The notes under the pieces: generated by a model
Told to the model about the DNA's origin: nothing
The model's input: only the letters and a program-made list of their open reading frames with translations
Database searches by the model: none
Made by a program: the position numbers and the translations under genes
In this document: in pieces, positions 7,959 through 17,079 of the stretch
Numbering within the stretch: position 1 is the first letter of the stretch
How the letters are laid out: every line of letters begins with the position of its first letter
DNA from: Gammaproteobacteria bacterium
GTDB lineage: Bacteria; Pseudomonadota; Gammaproteobacteria; Arenicellales; UBA868
Assembly (NCBI GenBank): GCA_022451485.1
Contig: JAKUQS010000012.1
Location: 18,522 to 82,521, forward strand
Reading direction: 5' to 3'
DNA length: 64,000 nt

Positions 7959-9080
7959 CTAGTCCAGCGACGTGCGGTCACAATGCACCCTATGGATCGT
8001 CGCACTCTCCATGGCAGGCCAGTCGATACTAAGGCCCAGACCGGGCCCTTTAGGTGCATAAACATAACCATCGGCTTGCGTTCGAATCGTCTCATGCATG
8101 CCATATTCAAACGTCTCGTACGGTAGCGGTTGCTCATAAAACGAGCAATTACCGCAACCCAACATGACATGAAGATTCGCCGCCGAAGGCAAGGTATAGC
8201 CCCATGACATCAACTCACATTTCATATTGGCTGCCGACGACACAGCGACAGCGTCACGTGTCGGCGTGATCCCGCCCAGTATGGTCACGTCGGTCCGGGT
8301 GGTCGTCCATACACCGGTTCGCACGGTCTCAGAAAACAACGACAGATCCTGAACCCAATTGCCTGATGGGATGACTGGTATCTCAACCTGATCGATCAAC
8401 GCCCGATACCCCTCCAAATCCCAGTCAGGAAGCGGTGCTTCAAACCAAGTAAAGCCAAGCGCTTCGAGCTCCTGCGCTACCCGCAATGCGCTAGCATGGT
8501 CGTAATTGTTTTCTGCGTCCAACATTAGCGTCAGATCAGGATACTGGCGACGCGCTTCGCGAGCCAAAGCAAGATCCTGCTCCGGCACACACCACGTATG
8601 AAACTTAATCGCGCGGAATCCCTTGTTGAGAAGTTCCTCAATAAGGTCCATATAAGCCGACACAGTCTCGAACATTGGCGTACTCGCATAAGATGGAATA
8701 CGATCACATGCGCCCCCGAGCAATTGATAAATTGGCTGATTCTTAGTTTTTCCCATGATGTCCCAAAGGGCGATGTCGATCAGTGACAACGCGCCTGGCG
8801 GTTGAGGAAATACACGCGGACGCAAATCATAGAGAATAGCGTCACGATCCAATGGATCTCTATTGATAAGAATAGGTATGAGGTGACGAAGAGCCTCCGC
8901 CGTATAACGATCATAGCCATAGGATGTAGCATTCCAGACGCCGCCCACCCCCTCAATACCCTCGTCGGTAAAAATTCGAATCAGCGTGTTGCTCTGATAC
9001 TGTTCGGGTAAATCTTCTGACCAGGTATAACGTCGTGTTTCCGGCCCAACCACAGTCACTTCGACACGTTCGATCTTCAT
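7959..9080 (-). CDS. Mandelate racemase / muconate-lactonizing enzyme family protein with an altered metal site
   Basis: 373 aa enolase-superfamily enzyme: N-terminal capping domain (1-125) and barrel domain. K159-x-H161 (AIKFHTW) sits where the general base lies; D188 (LMLDAE) and E214 (WFEAPLPD) are the first two metal ligands. The third ligand, normally Glu in a G-E-N type turn, is replaced by S239-G240-N241 (IPSGNW). The barrel His base is also not evident, with MSWGYTLP at that place. It may be a dehydratase with one base or a degenerate member. The upstream sequence has GGCGG before ATG 9080. Confidence 0.82.
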   Translation of the reverse strand: MKIERVEVTVVGPETRRYTWSEDLPEQYQSNTLIRIFTDEGIEGVGGVWNATSYGYDRYTAEALRHLIPILINRDPLDRDAILYDLRPRVFPQPPGALSLIDIALWDIMGKTKNQPIYQLLGGACDRIPSYASTPMFETVSAYMDLIEELLNKGFRAIKFHTWCVPEQDLALAREARRQYPDLTLMLDAENNYDHASALRVAQELEALGFTWFEAPLPDWDLEGYRALIDQVEIPVIPSGNWVQDLSLFSETVRTGVWTTTRTDVTILGGITPTRDAVAVSSAANMKCELMSWGYTLPSAANLHVMLGCGNCSFYEQPLPYETFEYGMHETIRTQADGYVYAPKGPGLGLSIDWPAMESATIHRVHCDRTSLD

Positions 9081-9150
9081 CGTTTCACACCGCCAGGAGA
9101 ATCATTACAAATAGCAACTTCCGTCACCAAAATTAAACGCCTTACACTCT

Positions 9151-9675
9151 CTAAGGCTTACCGAATGTCGCTATTCGATCAACACGACAGACAAACAACA
9201 CTCGCTTCTCATCAATGCTGGGATCACGAAGCCCATAGGGCGGTTCGTTACCCGTATATTTCTGCCATATTTTGTCGACCTGCTGAGTCACCTTGGCACC
9301 TGTCTCACCTTCTTCAAGTTCTTCCCGCTCCACTGTACATTTGATCTGTACCCAATGATATGGATTGTCCGGATTCACAACTAAGATAGTAAGTTCCGGG
9401 TTATTACGTATCCAACCACACTTTGATCGATGTGCGGCCGTATTAACCAACACGTGATCCCCATCATAGTCAAACCACATCGGTGTCAGACTCACTCGAC
9501 CGTCCGGACCGATAAGACCAAGGGTGATAGTGATTGGCCGATCCAGCAACTCCTTGTAGATGGGATCAAGTGAATCTAAGCTGCTGACGACCTCACGATC
9601 GCCAATGGCGAATTGCCCCGGCTGTAATCCTTCGGAAACATCTCTGAATTTAGCAATTGTGATGGTCTGTGACAT
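9151..9675 (-). CDS. Pyridoxamine-5'-phosphate oxidase-like flavin/F420-binding protein (PPOX class)
   Basis: 174 aa split-barrel protein. Landmarks: ITLGLIGPDGRVSLTPMWFD, the HVLVNTA strand, then RSKCGWIRNNPELTILVV, which is the typical K/R-x-x-N-x-R-x-NP cofactor region. PPOX-class proteins bind FMN or F420 and reduce or store small molecules. The gene has an almost perfect ribosome site (AAAGGAGG 6 nt before ATG). It is divergent from the acyl-CoA-dehydrogenase-like gene with 182 nt between them. A different PPOX family protein is at 33074. Confidence 0.82.
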   Translation of the reverse strand: MSQTITIAKFRDVSEGLQPGQFAIGDREVVSSLDSLDPIYKELLDRPITITLGLIGPDGRVSLTPMWFDYDGDHVLVNTAAHRSKCGWIRNNPELTILVVNPDNPYHWVQIKCTVEREELEEGETGAKVTQQVDKIWQKYTGNEPPYGLRDPSIDEKRVLFVCRVDRIATFGKP

Positions 9676-9751
9676 AACCGTCCTCCTTTAAAGCGTGAAA
9701 TTTTGCGGCGACAGGTGCGCGAGCCACTGTGTCGGAAGCATTTTGCCGATA

Positions 9752-9763
9752 CTATTAGAATAG
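9752..9763. promoter_or_regulatory. Palindrome in a divergent intergenic region
   Basis: CTATT-AG-AATAG, 5-bp perfect arms, in the 182-nt space between the divergent PPOX and acyl-CoA-dehydrogenase-like genes. A possible operator, but short enough to occur by chance. Confidence 0.25.
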
Positions 9764-9857
9764 CGTCAATATTCGTATGATCTATGCTTCCTTTCTTTAC
9801 CGATAAATCACTGTGAAAAAACGTGGCTATTGACCCCTGCTCAAAGAGTGATACCTG

Positions 9858-11048
9858 ATGGCTGTGGTTGCAGAACTCCTGCGATCTCATATGCCAGCCG
9901 ATCAAAGCGACTGGCTTGATCTGGCGCAAACGCTAGGCCAAGGGAAACTGCGGGAACGCGCTGCCCGCATGGATGAAGAAAATCGCTTCCCCTTTGAAAA
10001 TTATGATGATCTAAGACAAAGCGGACTGCTAGGTCTCACCGTGCCGAAAGAATTCGGTGGGGGCGGTGTGGATTCGGTCACCTATGTTGGCGTATTAACG
10101 GAAATCGCTCAGGGATGCGCATCAACCGGACTGACCTTCAACATGCACTGCGCCATTATCGACTTTCTAACTCAGATCGCATCACCGGACCAGAAAAAAA
10201 AATACTTTAACGAGGTTGTAAACGATGGCGCCGTGTTGGCCTCTATTACCAGCGAACCAGCGAGTTCTTTTCGTGATGTTTTTCGAGTAAAAACACAGAT
10301 TGTCCAAGACGATGACGGTTACCGTCTTAATGGCACAAAAGCATGGTGTTCATTATCAACTGCAGCGCGCTATTACTTTACCTGGAGTCGACTAAAGCAT
10401 TCAGAAACACTCGCCGATGGCCTGTTAAATGTAATGGTTCCCTCGGACCGACCCGGCATCGAGATAATGGATGACTGGGACACACTCGGCATGCGGGCAA
10501 CCGCCTCCAACTCAATCAAGTTCGACAACGTCCGCCTCGAACACGACGAGGTTATTGGTTCCCCGGGGGTAATCTTAACTAAAGACCTCAGTTTCTGGTC
10601 GCTTGGTTACACTGCAGTGTACGTCGGCATTGCGGAAGCCGCTTATGCGTATTGCTTAGAACACGCACGGACACAACTCGAGTATTTTGAGGAAGACTCC
10701 GCCCAGGCAACCCGCATTCATCGTCAAATCGGGGAACTTTCGATAACCATTGAAAGCGCAAGGCGCGCAACCCAAACATTAGTGCTCTTACGAAGTTCGC
10801 TGTCGAAGGCAGATCTCACCTATATGCTCAACCAAGCTAAGTATCTTGCGACAGAAGCAGCTTACGACATAGCGCAGAAAGGTTTGCGTATGATGGGCGG
10901 GACTGGCATCAGTCGGAATCTGCCCATGCAACAATACTTGCGGGATGCGATACCCGGTCTAGTAATGCCACCTGCCAACGACCGAATCATAGAAACCGTG
11001 GGAAAACTGGCGCTTGGCCTGAGCGGAAAAACGCTCGAATTCCGATAG
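9858..11048 (+). CDS. Acyl-CoA dehydrogenase-fold flavoprotein lacking the usual catalytic Glu
   Basis: 396 aa with all three acyl-CoA dehydrogenase domains: N-terminal helices (to ~125), the middle beta domain (ITSEPASSFRD, NGTKAWCS, DDWDTLGMRAT) and the C-terminal helical domain. Near the C-terminus most members have YEG..(D/N)IQR, where the Glu removes the alpha proton. Here the phrase is P371-P372-A373-N374-D375 (VMPPANDRIIETVGK), so the base is missing at that place. This resembles the branch that includes flavin hydroxylases of the DszC type. A VOC protein follows 20 nt downstream. Confidence 0.83.
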   Translation: MAVVAELLRSHMPADQSDWLDLAQTLGQGKLRERAARMDEENRFPFENYDDLRQSGLLGLTVPKEFGGGGVDSVTYVGVLTEIAQGCASTGLTFNMHCAIIDFLTQIASPDQKKKYFNEVVNDGAVLASITSEPASSFRDVFRVKTQIVQDDDGYRLNGTKAWCSLSTAARYYFTWSRLKHSETLADGLLNVMVPSDRPGIEIMDDWDTLGMRATASNSIKFDNVRLEHDEVIGSPGVILTKDLSFWSLGYTAVYVGIAEAAYAYCLEHARTQLEYFEEDSAQATRIHRQIGELSITIESARRATQTLVLLRSSLSKADLTYMLNQAKYLATEAAYDIAQKGLRMMGGTGISRNLPMQQYLRDAIPGLVMPPANDRIIETVGKLALGLSGKTLEFR

Positions 11049-11068
11049 CAGCGCGGGGAGAAAAGAAT

Positions 11069-11485
11069 ATGGGCTTAGAAGTTAAGGGTCTAATGCACGT
11101 CGGTTACCGAATTGGTGCACAGGCCGACCAAGTGCCCGCCATTGTAAACTTCTATAAATCAGTTTTTAATCTTGATATCGATCCTAGCCGCCCCACTATT
11201 CCAACGATTCCAGGCGCCTGGGTTCAACTACCCCACTCAACCGTCAAACCCCAGTTCCATCTAATGGTCGCAGACGGAGTATCACCCGCCGCGCGCAGTG
11301 CGCGCCAGGATCCAACACGCACCCATATTGCACTTGTGGTGAAAGATCTTGTCGAGGCAAAAAAACACCTCGAAGCGGTAGGGGTCGATTATTGGGTTTA
11401 CAGTGGCTTGGTTGGCATGAATTCTGACCAGGTCTTTTTTGAAGACCCCACCGGCAATCTCTTCGAGCTTCAACAGACCGGTTAA
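11069..11485 (+). CDS. Glyoxalase/VOC superfamily protein
   Basis: 138 aa with two beta-alpha-beta-beta-beta units. Recognisable phrases are GLMHVGYRIG (first metal-ligand strand), TRTHIALVVKDL (second half) and the C-terminal FFEDPTGNLFELQQ with the final Glu ligand. VOC proteins are metal-dependent dioxygenases, isomerases or epimerases. Ribosome site GGGGAG 7-8 nt upstream. Twenty nt after the flavoprotein gene, so probably co-expressed with it. Substrate unknown. Confidence 0.85.
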   Translation: MGLEVKGLMHVGYRIGAQADQVPAIVNFYKSVFNLDIDPSRPTIPTIPGAWVQLPHSTVKPQFHLMVADGVSPAARSARQDPTRTHIALVVKDLVEAKKHLEAVGVDYWVYSGLVGMNSDQVFFEDPTGNLFELQQTG

Positions 11486-11518
11486 TTAAAAGTAATGCCC
11501 AATGGCTGGCAGCGCCCT

Positions 11519-12499
11519 CTAGACAATAAAAATGCTTGAGCCTGTCGTGCGTCGTTGCGCCAGCTCGGTGTGAGCAACCACTGCTTCGGACAGCGGATAA
11601 CGTTGATTGATTTCTAATCGCAAAGTACCGTCCTCGATTAAACGAAAAAGTACCGCAGCATTGCGGTCACGCTCGATTGAGTCTTGAACAAAGGTACCAA
11701 GTCCGCCACAAGCGACTGAGGCCGAACGCGCTCGGAGCCCGGCCAATGAGACCGAGCTCACGGCACCAGAAGACTGTCCGTAACTGACCATGCGTCCCCG
11801 TTCTGCCAGGCACCCGATGCCTTTTTCAAACGTATCGTGACCAACTGCGTCATAGATCACATCTGCACCCCGTTGGTCAGTCAGTTCGAGCACTTTCTTC
11901 GCAAAATCTTTGTTCGTATACACAACTGGGTAATCACAGCCGTAATTCGCTACATAGGCGGCTTTTTCATCGCTACCCACGGTACCGATCACCGTAGCCC
12001 CTTTCGCTTTCGCCCATTGGCACAGTAATAAACCAACACCACCCGCCGCCGCATGCACCAAGACCGTGTCGCCGTCACGCACTGCCCAAGACTCGTGCAC
12101 TAAATAATGGGCGGTCAGTCCCTGCAAAGTGGCCGCCGCGGCCACTTCATCCGTTGTCTCGAGCCCAATCGGAATCAATCGATCTGCGGCAATGATGCGG
12201 CGCTCAGCATAAGCACCAAGGACCATGCAATATGCCACGCGATCTCCCTCAACAAAGTCCACCACACCATCACCCACTGTCTCGATTATCCCGGCGCCTT
12301 CCATACCAATGACCGCTGGCAATGATTTAAGGGGATAAGCACCGGAGCGGTGATTAATATCGATGAAATTCAATCCAACAGCTGTGTGCCGAAGCTGTAC
12401 CTCGCCAGGCCCCGGCTCAGAAAGGGAAACCTCTTCCCAGCGCATCACTTCAGGTGCGCCCGTCTCATGAATGCGAATAGCTCTCGTCGTGTTACTCAT
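11519..12499 (-). CDS. NADPH:quinone oxidoreductase-type zinc-free MDR enzyme
   Basis: 326 aa. The N-terminal GroES-like domain carries LNFIDINHRSGAYPL, and the nucleotide domain has HAAAGGVGLLLCQWAKAKG, the quinone oxidoreductase form of the Rossmann motif. It would reduce quinones or enones with NADPH. The frame is open to 12592, but ATG 12499 has AGGAG 11 nt upstream and leaves 49 nt to the thioesterase gene instead of overlapping it, so that start is chosen. Convergent with the VOC gene (33 nt). Confidence 0.88.
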   Translation of the reverse strand: MSNTTRAIRIHETGAPEVMRWEEVSLSEPGPGEVQLRHTAVGLNFIDINHRSGAYPLKSLPAVIGMEGAGIIETVGDGVVDFVEGDRVAYCMVLGAYAERRIIAADRLIPIGLETTDEVAAAATLQGLTAHYLVHESWAVRDGDTVLVHAAAGGVGLLLCQWAKAKGATVIGTVGSDEKAAYVANYGCDYPVVYTNKDFAKKVLELTDQRGADVIYDAVGHDTFEKGIGCLAERGRMVSYGQSSGAVSSVSLAGLRARSASVACGGLGTFVQDSIERDRNAAVLFRLIEDGTLRLEINQRYPLSEAVVAHTELAQRRTTGSSIFIV

Positions 12500-12548
12500 A
12501 TCGTCATTTGCTCCTGACCCAGCACATCCAAAATTAGCCAAACCCCGC

Positions 12549-13031
12549 CTATTTTCTTCGGATATGAAATCGTTTCCAGCGCACCTCAGCATGCGCGGCT
12601 AATTTACCCCTGGAGTGAAGCTCCGAACGATACAGTCCCTCCACTTCATTAAATCGAAGACATTCAGCAACCAGCAGCGCGGGCTCTTCCAGTGGAGCTG
12701 GCCGATGAAAAGTCACTGTAATCTGATGCGTCAGATATACCGGATGTTTAATACCAAAGTGTTCGTTATCCTCTATCGAGAAATCACCGTAACGATCAAT
12801 CGTCTCTTTCATCATGCAAGCAGCCGAGTGACAATCAAGCAGCGCTGAAATAATTCCCCCGTTGAGAAAACCAAAACCATTGTCATAACGGGCCCCGCCC
12901 TGCCAAGTGGCCTTTGTCTGATGGTCAACCACGAATGACTTAAGTTGCAGGCCTTCGGCGTTTCTTGGTCCGCAGCCAAAACACGTTCCATTGGCATAAT
13001 AACTATCCTGCAGGGAAGAAGCCTTGGTCAT
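12549..13031 (-). CDS. PaaI-family hotdog-fold thioesterase
   Basis: 160 aa. The hotdog signature is seen as GFLNGGIISALLDCHSAAC, in the place of the HGG..A.L.D helix of PaaI thioesterases, with a Cys-rich N-terminus (GTCFGCGPRN) typical of this subgroup. It would hydrolyse acyl-CoA. In the catalytic helix the usual D/N is present (LLDCH). It lies between a nitroreductase upstream (46 nt) and the quinone reductase downstream, all minus strand, giving a likely three-gene unit. Confidence 0.82.
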   Translation of the reverse strand: MTKASSLQDSYYANGTCFGCGPRNAEGLQLKSFVVDHQTKATWQGGARYDNGFGFLNGGIISALLDCHSAACMMKETIDRYGDFSIEDNEHFGIKHPVYLTHQITVTFHRPAPLEEPALLVAECLRFNEVEGLYRSELHSRGKLAAHAEVRWKRFHIRRK

Positions 13032-13077
13032 CTACGGTCTCCTCTTGCGGTAGATGACCAGACGGTCACGCCAACCA

Positions 13078-13749
13078 TCAGCCATCAATGAAAGACGCGA
13101 TTTCCTCGAGAGGAAGCCGCGCTATATCAGGTACTGTTGCATCTTCTGACGGCAGACCGGCAACCAAGACCATCACCGCCCGCTCACTGTTGGGGCGATC
13201 AAGAATCTCATTGAGAAACCGCATAGGGCTGGGTGTGTGGGTTAGTGTTGCAACACCCGCATCGTGTAATGCTGCAATCAGGAAACCACTCGCAATACCT
13301 ACGGATTCCATCGTGTAGTAGTTCTTGAACTGTTTTCCTGAGGCATTAAAGGAAAACTTCTTTAGAAAAATAACAATCAGACAAGAAGCGGTCTCAAGAA
13401 ACGGTTTGCTCTCATCTGTGCCTAGCGGCGCTAACGCCTCCAGCCACTCGGCTGATGCCCGATGGTTATAAAACTCATGCTCCTCCTGTTCCGCCGCGTC
13501 GCGGATACGGGCCCGAACAGCAGGATCAGTGACGACAACAAAGTGCCAGGGCTGCATGTTTGCACCACTGGGTGCACTGCCGGCGGCGCGAATCGCATTC
13601 TCAATCACCTGCCGGGGGATCTCGCGAGCACTGTAATCACGGACTGAGCGTCGCTGCTGAATCAACTGCAGAAACTCTGTTGACCGAGTAATCATCTCAT
13701 CGTCTGTGCGCTCGACAAAATCAAGCGAAATGAAGGAGTTCTGTTTCAC
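13078..13749 (-). CDS. Nitroreductase-family FMN oxidoreductase
   Basis: 223 aa. QQRRSVRDYS and SAPSGANMQPWHFVVV are the FMN-binding phrases of the nitroreductase family; SVGIASGFLIAALHDAGV and MVLVAGLPSEDA complete the fold. It resembles the subgroup that includes iodotyrosine deiodinase and BluB relatives. First gene of the nitroreductase-thioesterase-quinone reductase group. Upstream there is 168 nt without a recognisable gene before the next minus-strand gene end. A second, differently organised nitroreductase is at 30439. Confidence 0.86.
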   Translation of the reverse strand: MKQNSFISLDFVERTDDEMITRSTEFLQLIQQRRSVRDYSAREIPRQVIENAIRAAGSAPSGANMQPWHFVVVTDPAVRARIRDAAEQEEHEFYNHRASAEWLEALAPLGTDESKPFLETASCLIVIFLKKFSFNASGKQFKNYYTMESVGIASGFLIAALHDAGVATLTHTPSPMRFLNEILDRPNSERAVMVLVAGLPSEDATVPDIARLPLEEIASFIDG

Positions 13750-13916
13750 GTTGGCTGATATCCTTGGCCAAACCTTCTTGCATCACCGTAAGCCATCCTC
13801 GTTAACCCATCAAATGATTTACGACGCCGCGCATTGATCGATTGTTAATGTCGAGGTTGTGTTCCAGTCCATTAACGGCGATTGCGCCCATCGATCCAGG
13901 TACTCGCCAATGCGAT

Positions 13917-14645
13917 TCAATGCATCAAGCCCGACAGCAAACTACCGAATCCACTGACTGCAGGTTGAATGCCCAGCCGATCGAAGGCAGCCCACACCGT
14001 GGCCTGATTGGAGGTGACCACTGGTCGACCCGTTTCGTTCTCAAGTGCCTCTGCAGCTTCCATCGAACGCCAAGCGGTGCACGAGCAAAAAAGCACATCT
14101 GCCTCTGGTGAACAAACGCTCGAGGCAAATTCGACTACTCGGTCAGGATGCTGATCGTTGTAACCCTGATTACCCGCATCGCTCGCCACCGGATCCCCGT
14201 CCACGTTCAAGACGTCGAACCCCATGTTTTCAAAATAAGAACGCAGGCGAACATTAGCCCATTCGGGATAAGGGCTGGCAACAGAAATCTTTTTTGCATT
14301 GAAATGCTGCAACGCCTGTACTACTGCCGGACTGGTACCTATCGCTGGTACACCCGCCTCTCGCTCGACAAGCGTAATCATCTCTTGATCCCAACCCGGA
14401 CCCTTGTAGAAACTACCGGTGGTGCATCCATAAACGATCAAGTTGACACCTGCCGTCGCAAGATAACGTGCACTGTTCTCAATCTCCGCGTTCATCCGTT
14501 CCATGCCAGATTCATCTGTCGCGTCATTCGTTAACCACATTCTCTGTCCGTGAATCGTCACATTTGTGGGCGCAACGGATTGAAAATCGGCTTCACAAGT
14601 GGTGTTAGTTGATGGCACCACCACGCCAATTCGAGTTCTGGTCAT
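13917..14645 (-). CDS. Maleate cis-trans isomerase-like Asp/Glu racemase superfamily enzyme
   Basis: 242 aa. Start TRIGVVVPSTNTTCEADF and both catalytic cysteines are present: C74 in VYGCTTGSF and C189 in LFCSCTAWRS, the arrangement of maleate isomerase and cysteine-dependent racemases. It would isomerise a dicarboxylate or racemise/decarboxylate an arylmalonate-like acid in the cytoplasm. Good GGAGG ribosome site. Divergent from the Gfo/Idh gene (89 nt). It is the intact counterpart of the Cys-less protein at 3793. Confidence 0.84.
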   Translation of the reverse strand: MTRTRIGVVVPSTNTTCEADFQSVAPTNVTIHGQRMWLTNDATDESGMERMNAEIENSARYLATAGVNLIVYGCTTGSFYKGPGWDQEMITLVEREAGVPAIGTSPAVVQALQHFNAKKISVASPYPEWANVRLRSYFENMGFDVLNVDGDPVASDAGNQGYNDQHPDRVVEFASSVCSPEADVLFCSCTAWRSMEAAEALENETGRPVVTSNQATVWAAFDRLGIQPAVSGFGSLLSGLMH

Positions 14646-14677
14646 GCGCCCTCCATCAGATATTTTGCTAATCAGCT

Positions 14678-14701
14678 ATCTACGATAAGCAGATTGTAGA
14701 T
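14678..14701. promoter_or_regulatory. Inverted repeat between divergent genes
   Basis: ATCTAC (14678-14683) and GTAGAT (14696-14701), perfect 6-bp arms 12 nt apart, in the 89-nt space between the maleate-isomerase-like and Gfo/Idh genes. A candidate operator; short. Confidence 0.25.
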
Positions 14702-14734
14702 CCCGCGCAACGGTTTCATCGTTACAATCGAACT

Positions 14735-15709
14735 ATGGCACAGCGTTACGGTATCGGCTTTATCGGCCTCGGCAGCATCGGGCAACGCATGCTGGTGCCG
14801 GCCCAGCAACATCAACGAGTCAAGCCGACCATGGCGTGGGACCCCCAAGCTGACCGATTGTCGCAGACCGTAGCGAACACACCTGGCCTGCGGGCAGCTA
14901 AAGACGTTAATCATTTGATCACGGACAGTGCCGTTGACATTGTCTACATTGCCTCACCACCCCTGACTCACGCTGAACACGCGAACGCGGCGCTAGCCGC
15001 CGGCAAACCGGTGCTGTGCGAGAAACCACTCGGGATTGACATCGCAACCAGCGAGGCTCTGGCAGTGCGCGCCACCAACAGCGGAATCCCCCACGCTGTC
15101 AACTTCATCTATGGCTCGGCGTATCCGGCCGAGCAAATGGCGGAAGCACTGGCACAATGCAAATTCGGCGCGCTAACGAGCGCACAAGTACAACTGCACC
15201 TACCGAACTGGGCAGCGCGGCGCTATGCCGAGGCGCCTTGGCTAATGGCATCAGATCAGGGAGGCTTCGTTCGCGAAGTACTGTCTCACTTTGTATATCT
15301 TACCGAGCGCCTGTTCGGTCCCACTAAAGTCAATTATTCGTATTGCCGGAAAGGCTCGTCACCTGGAAGCGCCATCACAGGACTCGTAGCAGAACTTTCC
15401 TGCGGCGATCTTACCGTCAACATTCAAGGCAGCACCCTCGGGACAGGCCCCGATGTCTGCAACTACACCCTGTGGGGAGAGCACTGTTCCTATCGTGTAC
15501 ATGACCTGCATGGATTACAGATCACCACTGGAAAGGACTGGGAAAACGCGAATGCCCCTGGCACAGACCCAGTGAGCAGCTGGTACCAACGGCAATATGA
15601 TCAAATCGCCGCAATGCTCGATGGGCGACCACATACACTGCCTGACTTCGCAGCCGGACTGTCGGTGCAACGCGTCATAGAAGCGCTATTACAAGGCGAA
15701 TCCACCTGA
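14735..15709 (+). CDS. Gfo/Idh/MocA-family NAD(P)-dependent oxidoreductase
   Basis: 324 aa. N-terminal Rossmann motif GFIGLGSIGQR (~residues 8-18), then IVYIASPPLTHAEHA and the family signature CEKPLGID, where the Lys takes part in catalysis. The C-terminal half is the mixed sheet domain. Members oxidise sugars, polyols or related hydroxy compounds. The MFS carrier starts 4 nt after the stop, so transport and oxidation of one substrate are probably coupled. Confidence 0.87.
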   Translation: MAQRYGIGFIGLGSIGQRMLVPAQQHQRVKPTMAWDPQADRLSQTVANTPGLRAAKDVNHLITDSAVDIVYIASPPLTHAEHANAALAAGKPVLCEKPLGIDIATSEALAVRATNSGIPHAVNFIYGSAYPAEQMAEALAQCKFGALTSAQVQLHLPNWAARRYAEAPWLMASDQGGFVREVLSHFVYLTERLFGPTKVNYSYCRKGSSPGSAITGLVAELSCGDLTVNIQGSTLGTGPDVCNYTLWGEHCSYRVHDLHGLQITTGKDWENANAPGTDPVSSWYQRQYDQIAAMLDGRPHTLPDFAAGLSVQRVIEALLQGEST

Positions 15710-15713
15710 ATCG

Positions 15714-16952
15714 ATGACCAACGCATCACTCGCCCGAGACGTTAAAGTAATGGGGCTGGTTGGCTTGGCCCACGCCGCAAGCCACTATTTTCACTTGGTG
15801 TTGCCACCGCTTTTCCCGATACTCAAAGATGAGTTTGGGGTGAGCTACGCCGCACTCGGCGCCCTGCCCAGCTTGTTCTTCGCCGCGTCTGGTGTAATGC
15901 AAATTGTCTCAGGGTTTCTGGTTGATCGATTTGGTGCCCGCCGTCTGCTACTGCTGGGCTTAACCCTATTGTCTATCAGCGTGCTGGGATTTGGTTTAGT
16001 CTCCGAATTCTGGATGCTTTACCCCCTGGCAGCCCTGGCAGGTGTTGGAAACAGTGTTTTTCATCCTGCCGATCTCGCGATCCTAACCGCCAAGGTCAGT
16101 CCATCGCGACTGGGCCGCGCCTATGCTAGCCATGCGCTCGCTGGAAATCTGGGTTGGGCGGCTGCACCAATCTGCATCATCGGTATCAGCCAATTAACTA
16201 ATTGGCAAACTGCACTGGTTGTTTCCGGACTGGCCGGTCTCCTCGTCGTCATCCTCTTTGTCATCCTGGGGCGCGATCTGTCCGATCGAGACCCTGCCGC
16301 AGATACGGTCGCCTTTACCGCAGTACCGGTAGGCACGGTACAGGAAAACATTCGTCTCATCTTTAACGCGACAATCATCTCCTGCCTGTTGTATTTTACT
16401 TTTCTCGCCATGGCATTAATTGGCGTGCAAACTTTCGGTGTAGCAGGGCTAATGCAACTGTATATCCTTCCGCTCAACACAGCTACGACTGGCCTTGCGG
16501 CTTTTCTCGTCGGCTCAGTCATCGGTGTTATTAGCGGGGGATTCGCGGCGGATCGCACTGAGCGACATGACCTGATCGCGATGCTTGGTATGGGGCTTGC
16601 CGCTGGCGCCTTTCTCTCGATTGGTACCGGTTACATTGGTACCAGCCTTTTGCTCCCTTGCCTGATAGTGGCGGGATTCGTTGCGGGAATGACCACGCCA
16701 TCGCGGGATATGATGGTTCGCAAAGTGACGCCACCGGGTGCATCGGGACGAATTTTTGGATTCGTTTATTCAGGCCTGGACATTGGTTCTGCCGTGATGC
16801 CTCTGACACTTGGTATCATTCTTGACTACGCTGAGGCTGACCTGATGTTCTATGCTATCGCTTTGATGTTTGCTTTCACGGCTCTCACCGTTCGTTTCGT
16901 TAGCACACAGATTGGTCACAAATCTATGACTAATGCTACCCACGACACTTAG
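15714..16952 (+). CDS. MFS transporter, fosmidomycin-resistance-like
   Basis: 412 aa, 12 predicted helices. LVDRFGARRLLLLG after helix 2 is the MFS loop motif; FAADRTERHDLI is the matching loop in the second half. The N-terminal phrase AHAASHYFHLVLPPLFPIL is typical of the Fsr-like branch (YnfM/Fsr carriers). Inner membrane. Separated by 4 nt from the upstream dehydrogenase; ends with a hydrophilic tail. Substrate unknown. Confidence 0.86.
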   Translation: MTNASLARDVKVMGLVGLAHAASHYFHLVLPPLFPILKDEFGVSYAALGALPSLFFAASGVMQIVSGFLVDRFGARRLLLLGLTLLSISVLGFGLVSEFWMLYPLAALAGVGNSVFHPADLAILTAKVSPSRLGRAYASHALAGNLGWAAAPICIIGISQLTNWQTALVVSGLAGLLVVILFVILGRDLSDRDPAADTVAFTAVPVGTVQENIRLIFNATIISCLLYFTFLAMALIGVQTFGVAGLMQLYILPLNTATTGLAAFLVGSVIGVISGGFAADRTERHDLIAMLGMGLAAGAFLSIGTGYIGTSLLLPCLIVAGFVAGMTTPSRDMMVRKVTPPGASGRIFGFVYSGLDIGSAVMPLTLGIILDYAEADLMFYAIALMFAFTALTVRFVSTQIGHKSMTNATHDT

Positions 16953-17079
16953 CCCCATTGACAGTGAACACCAGTTTTCCCGATACGATGTAAAATCCGG
17001 ATTCTGTAACAATAGAATACTAGACTCCCCAATTGCCCCTGATAGGGGATTGACTCGACAGCTCTCAGAGGACTCTTCG

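Noticed and set aside
9576..9929. 117-codon frame across the PPOX/flavoprotein divergent region
   Set aside because: It covers both known starts and the promoter space, with no family match.
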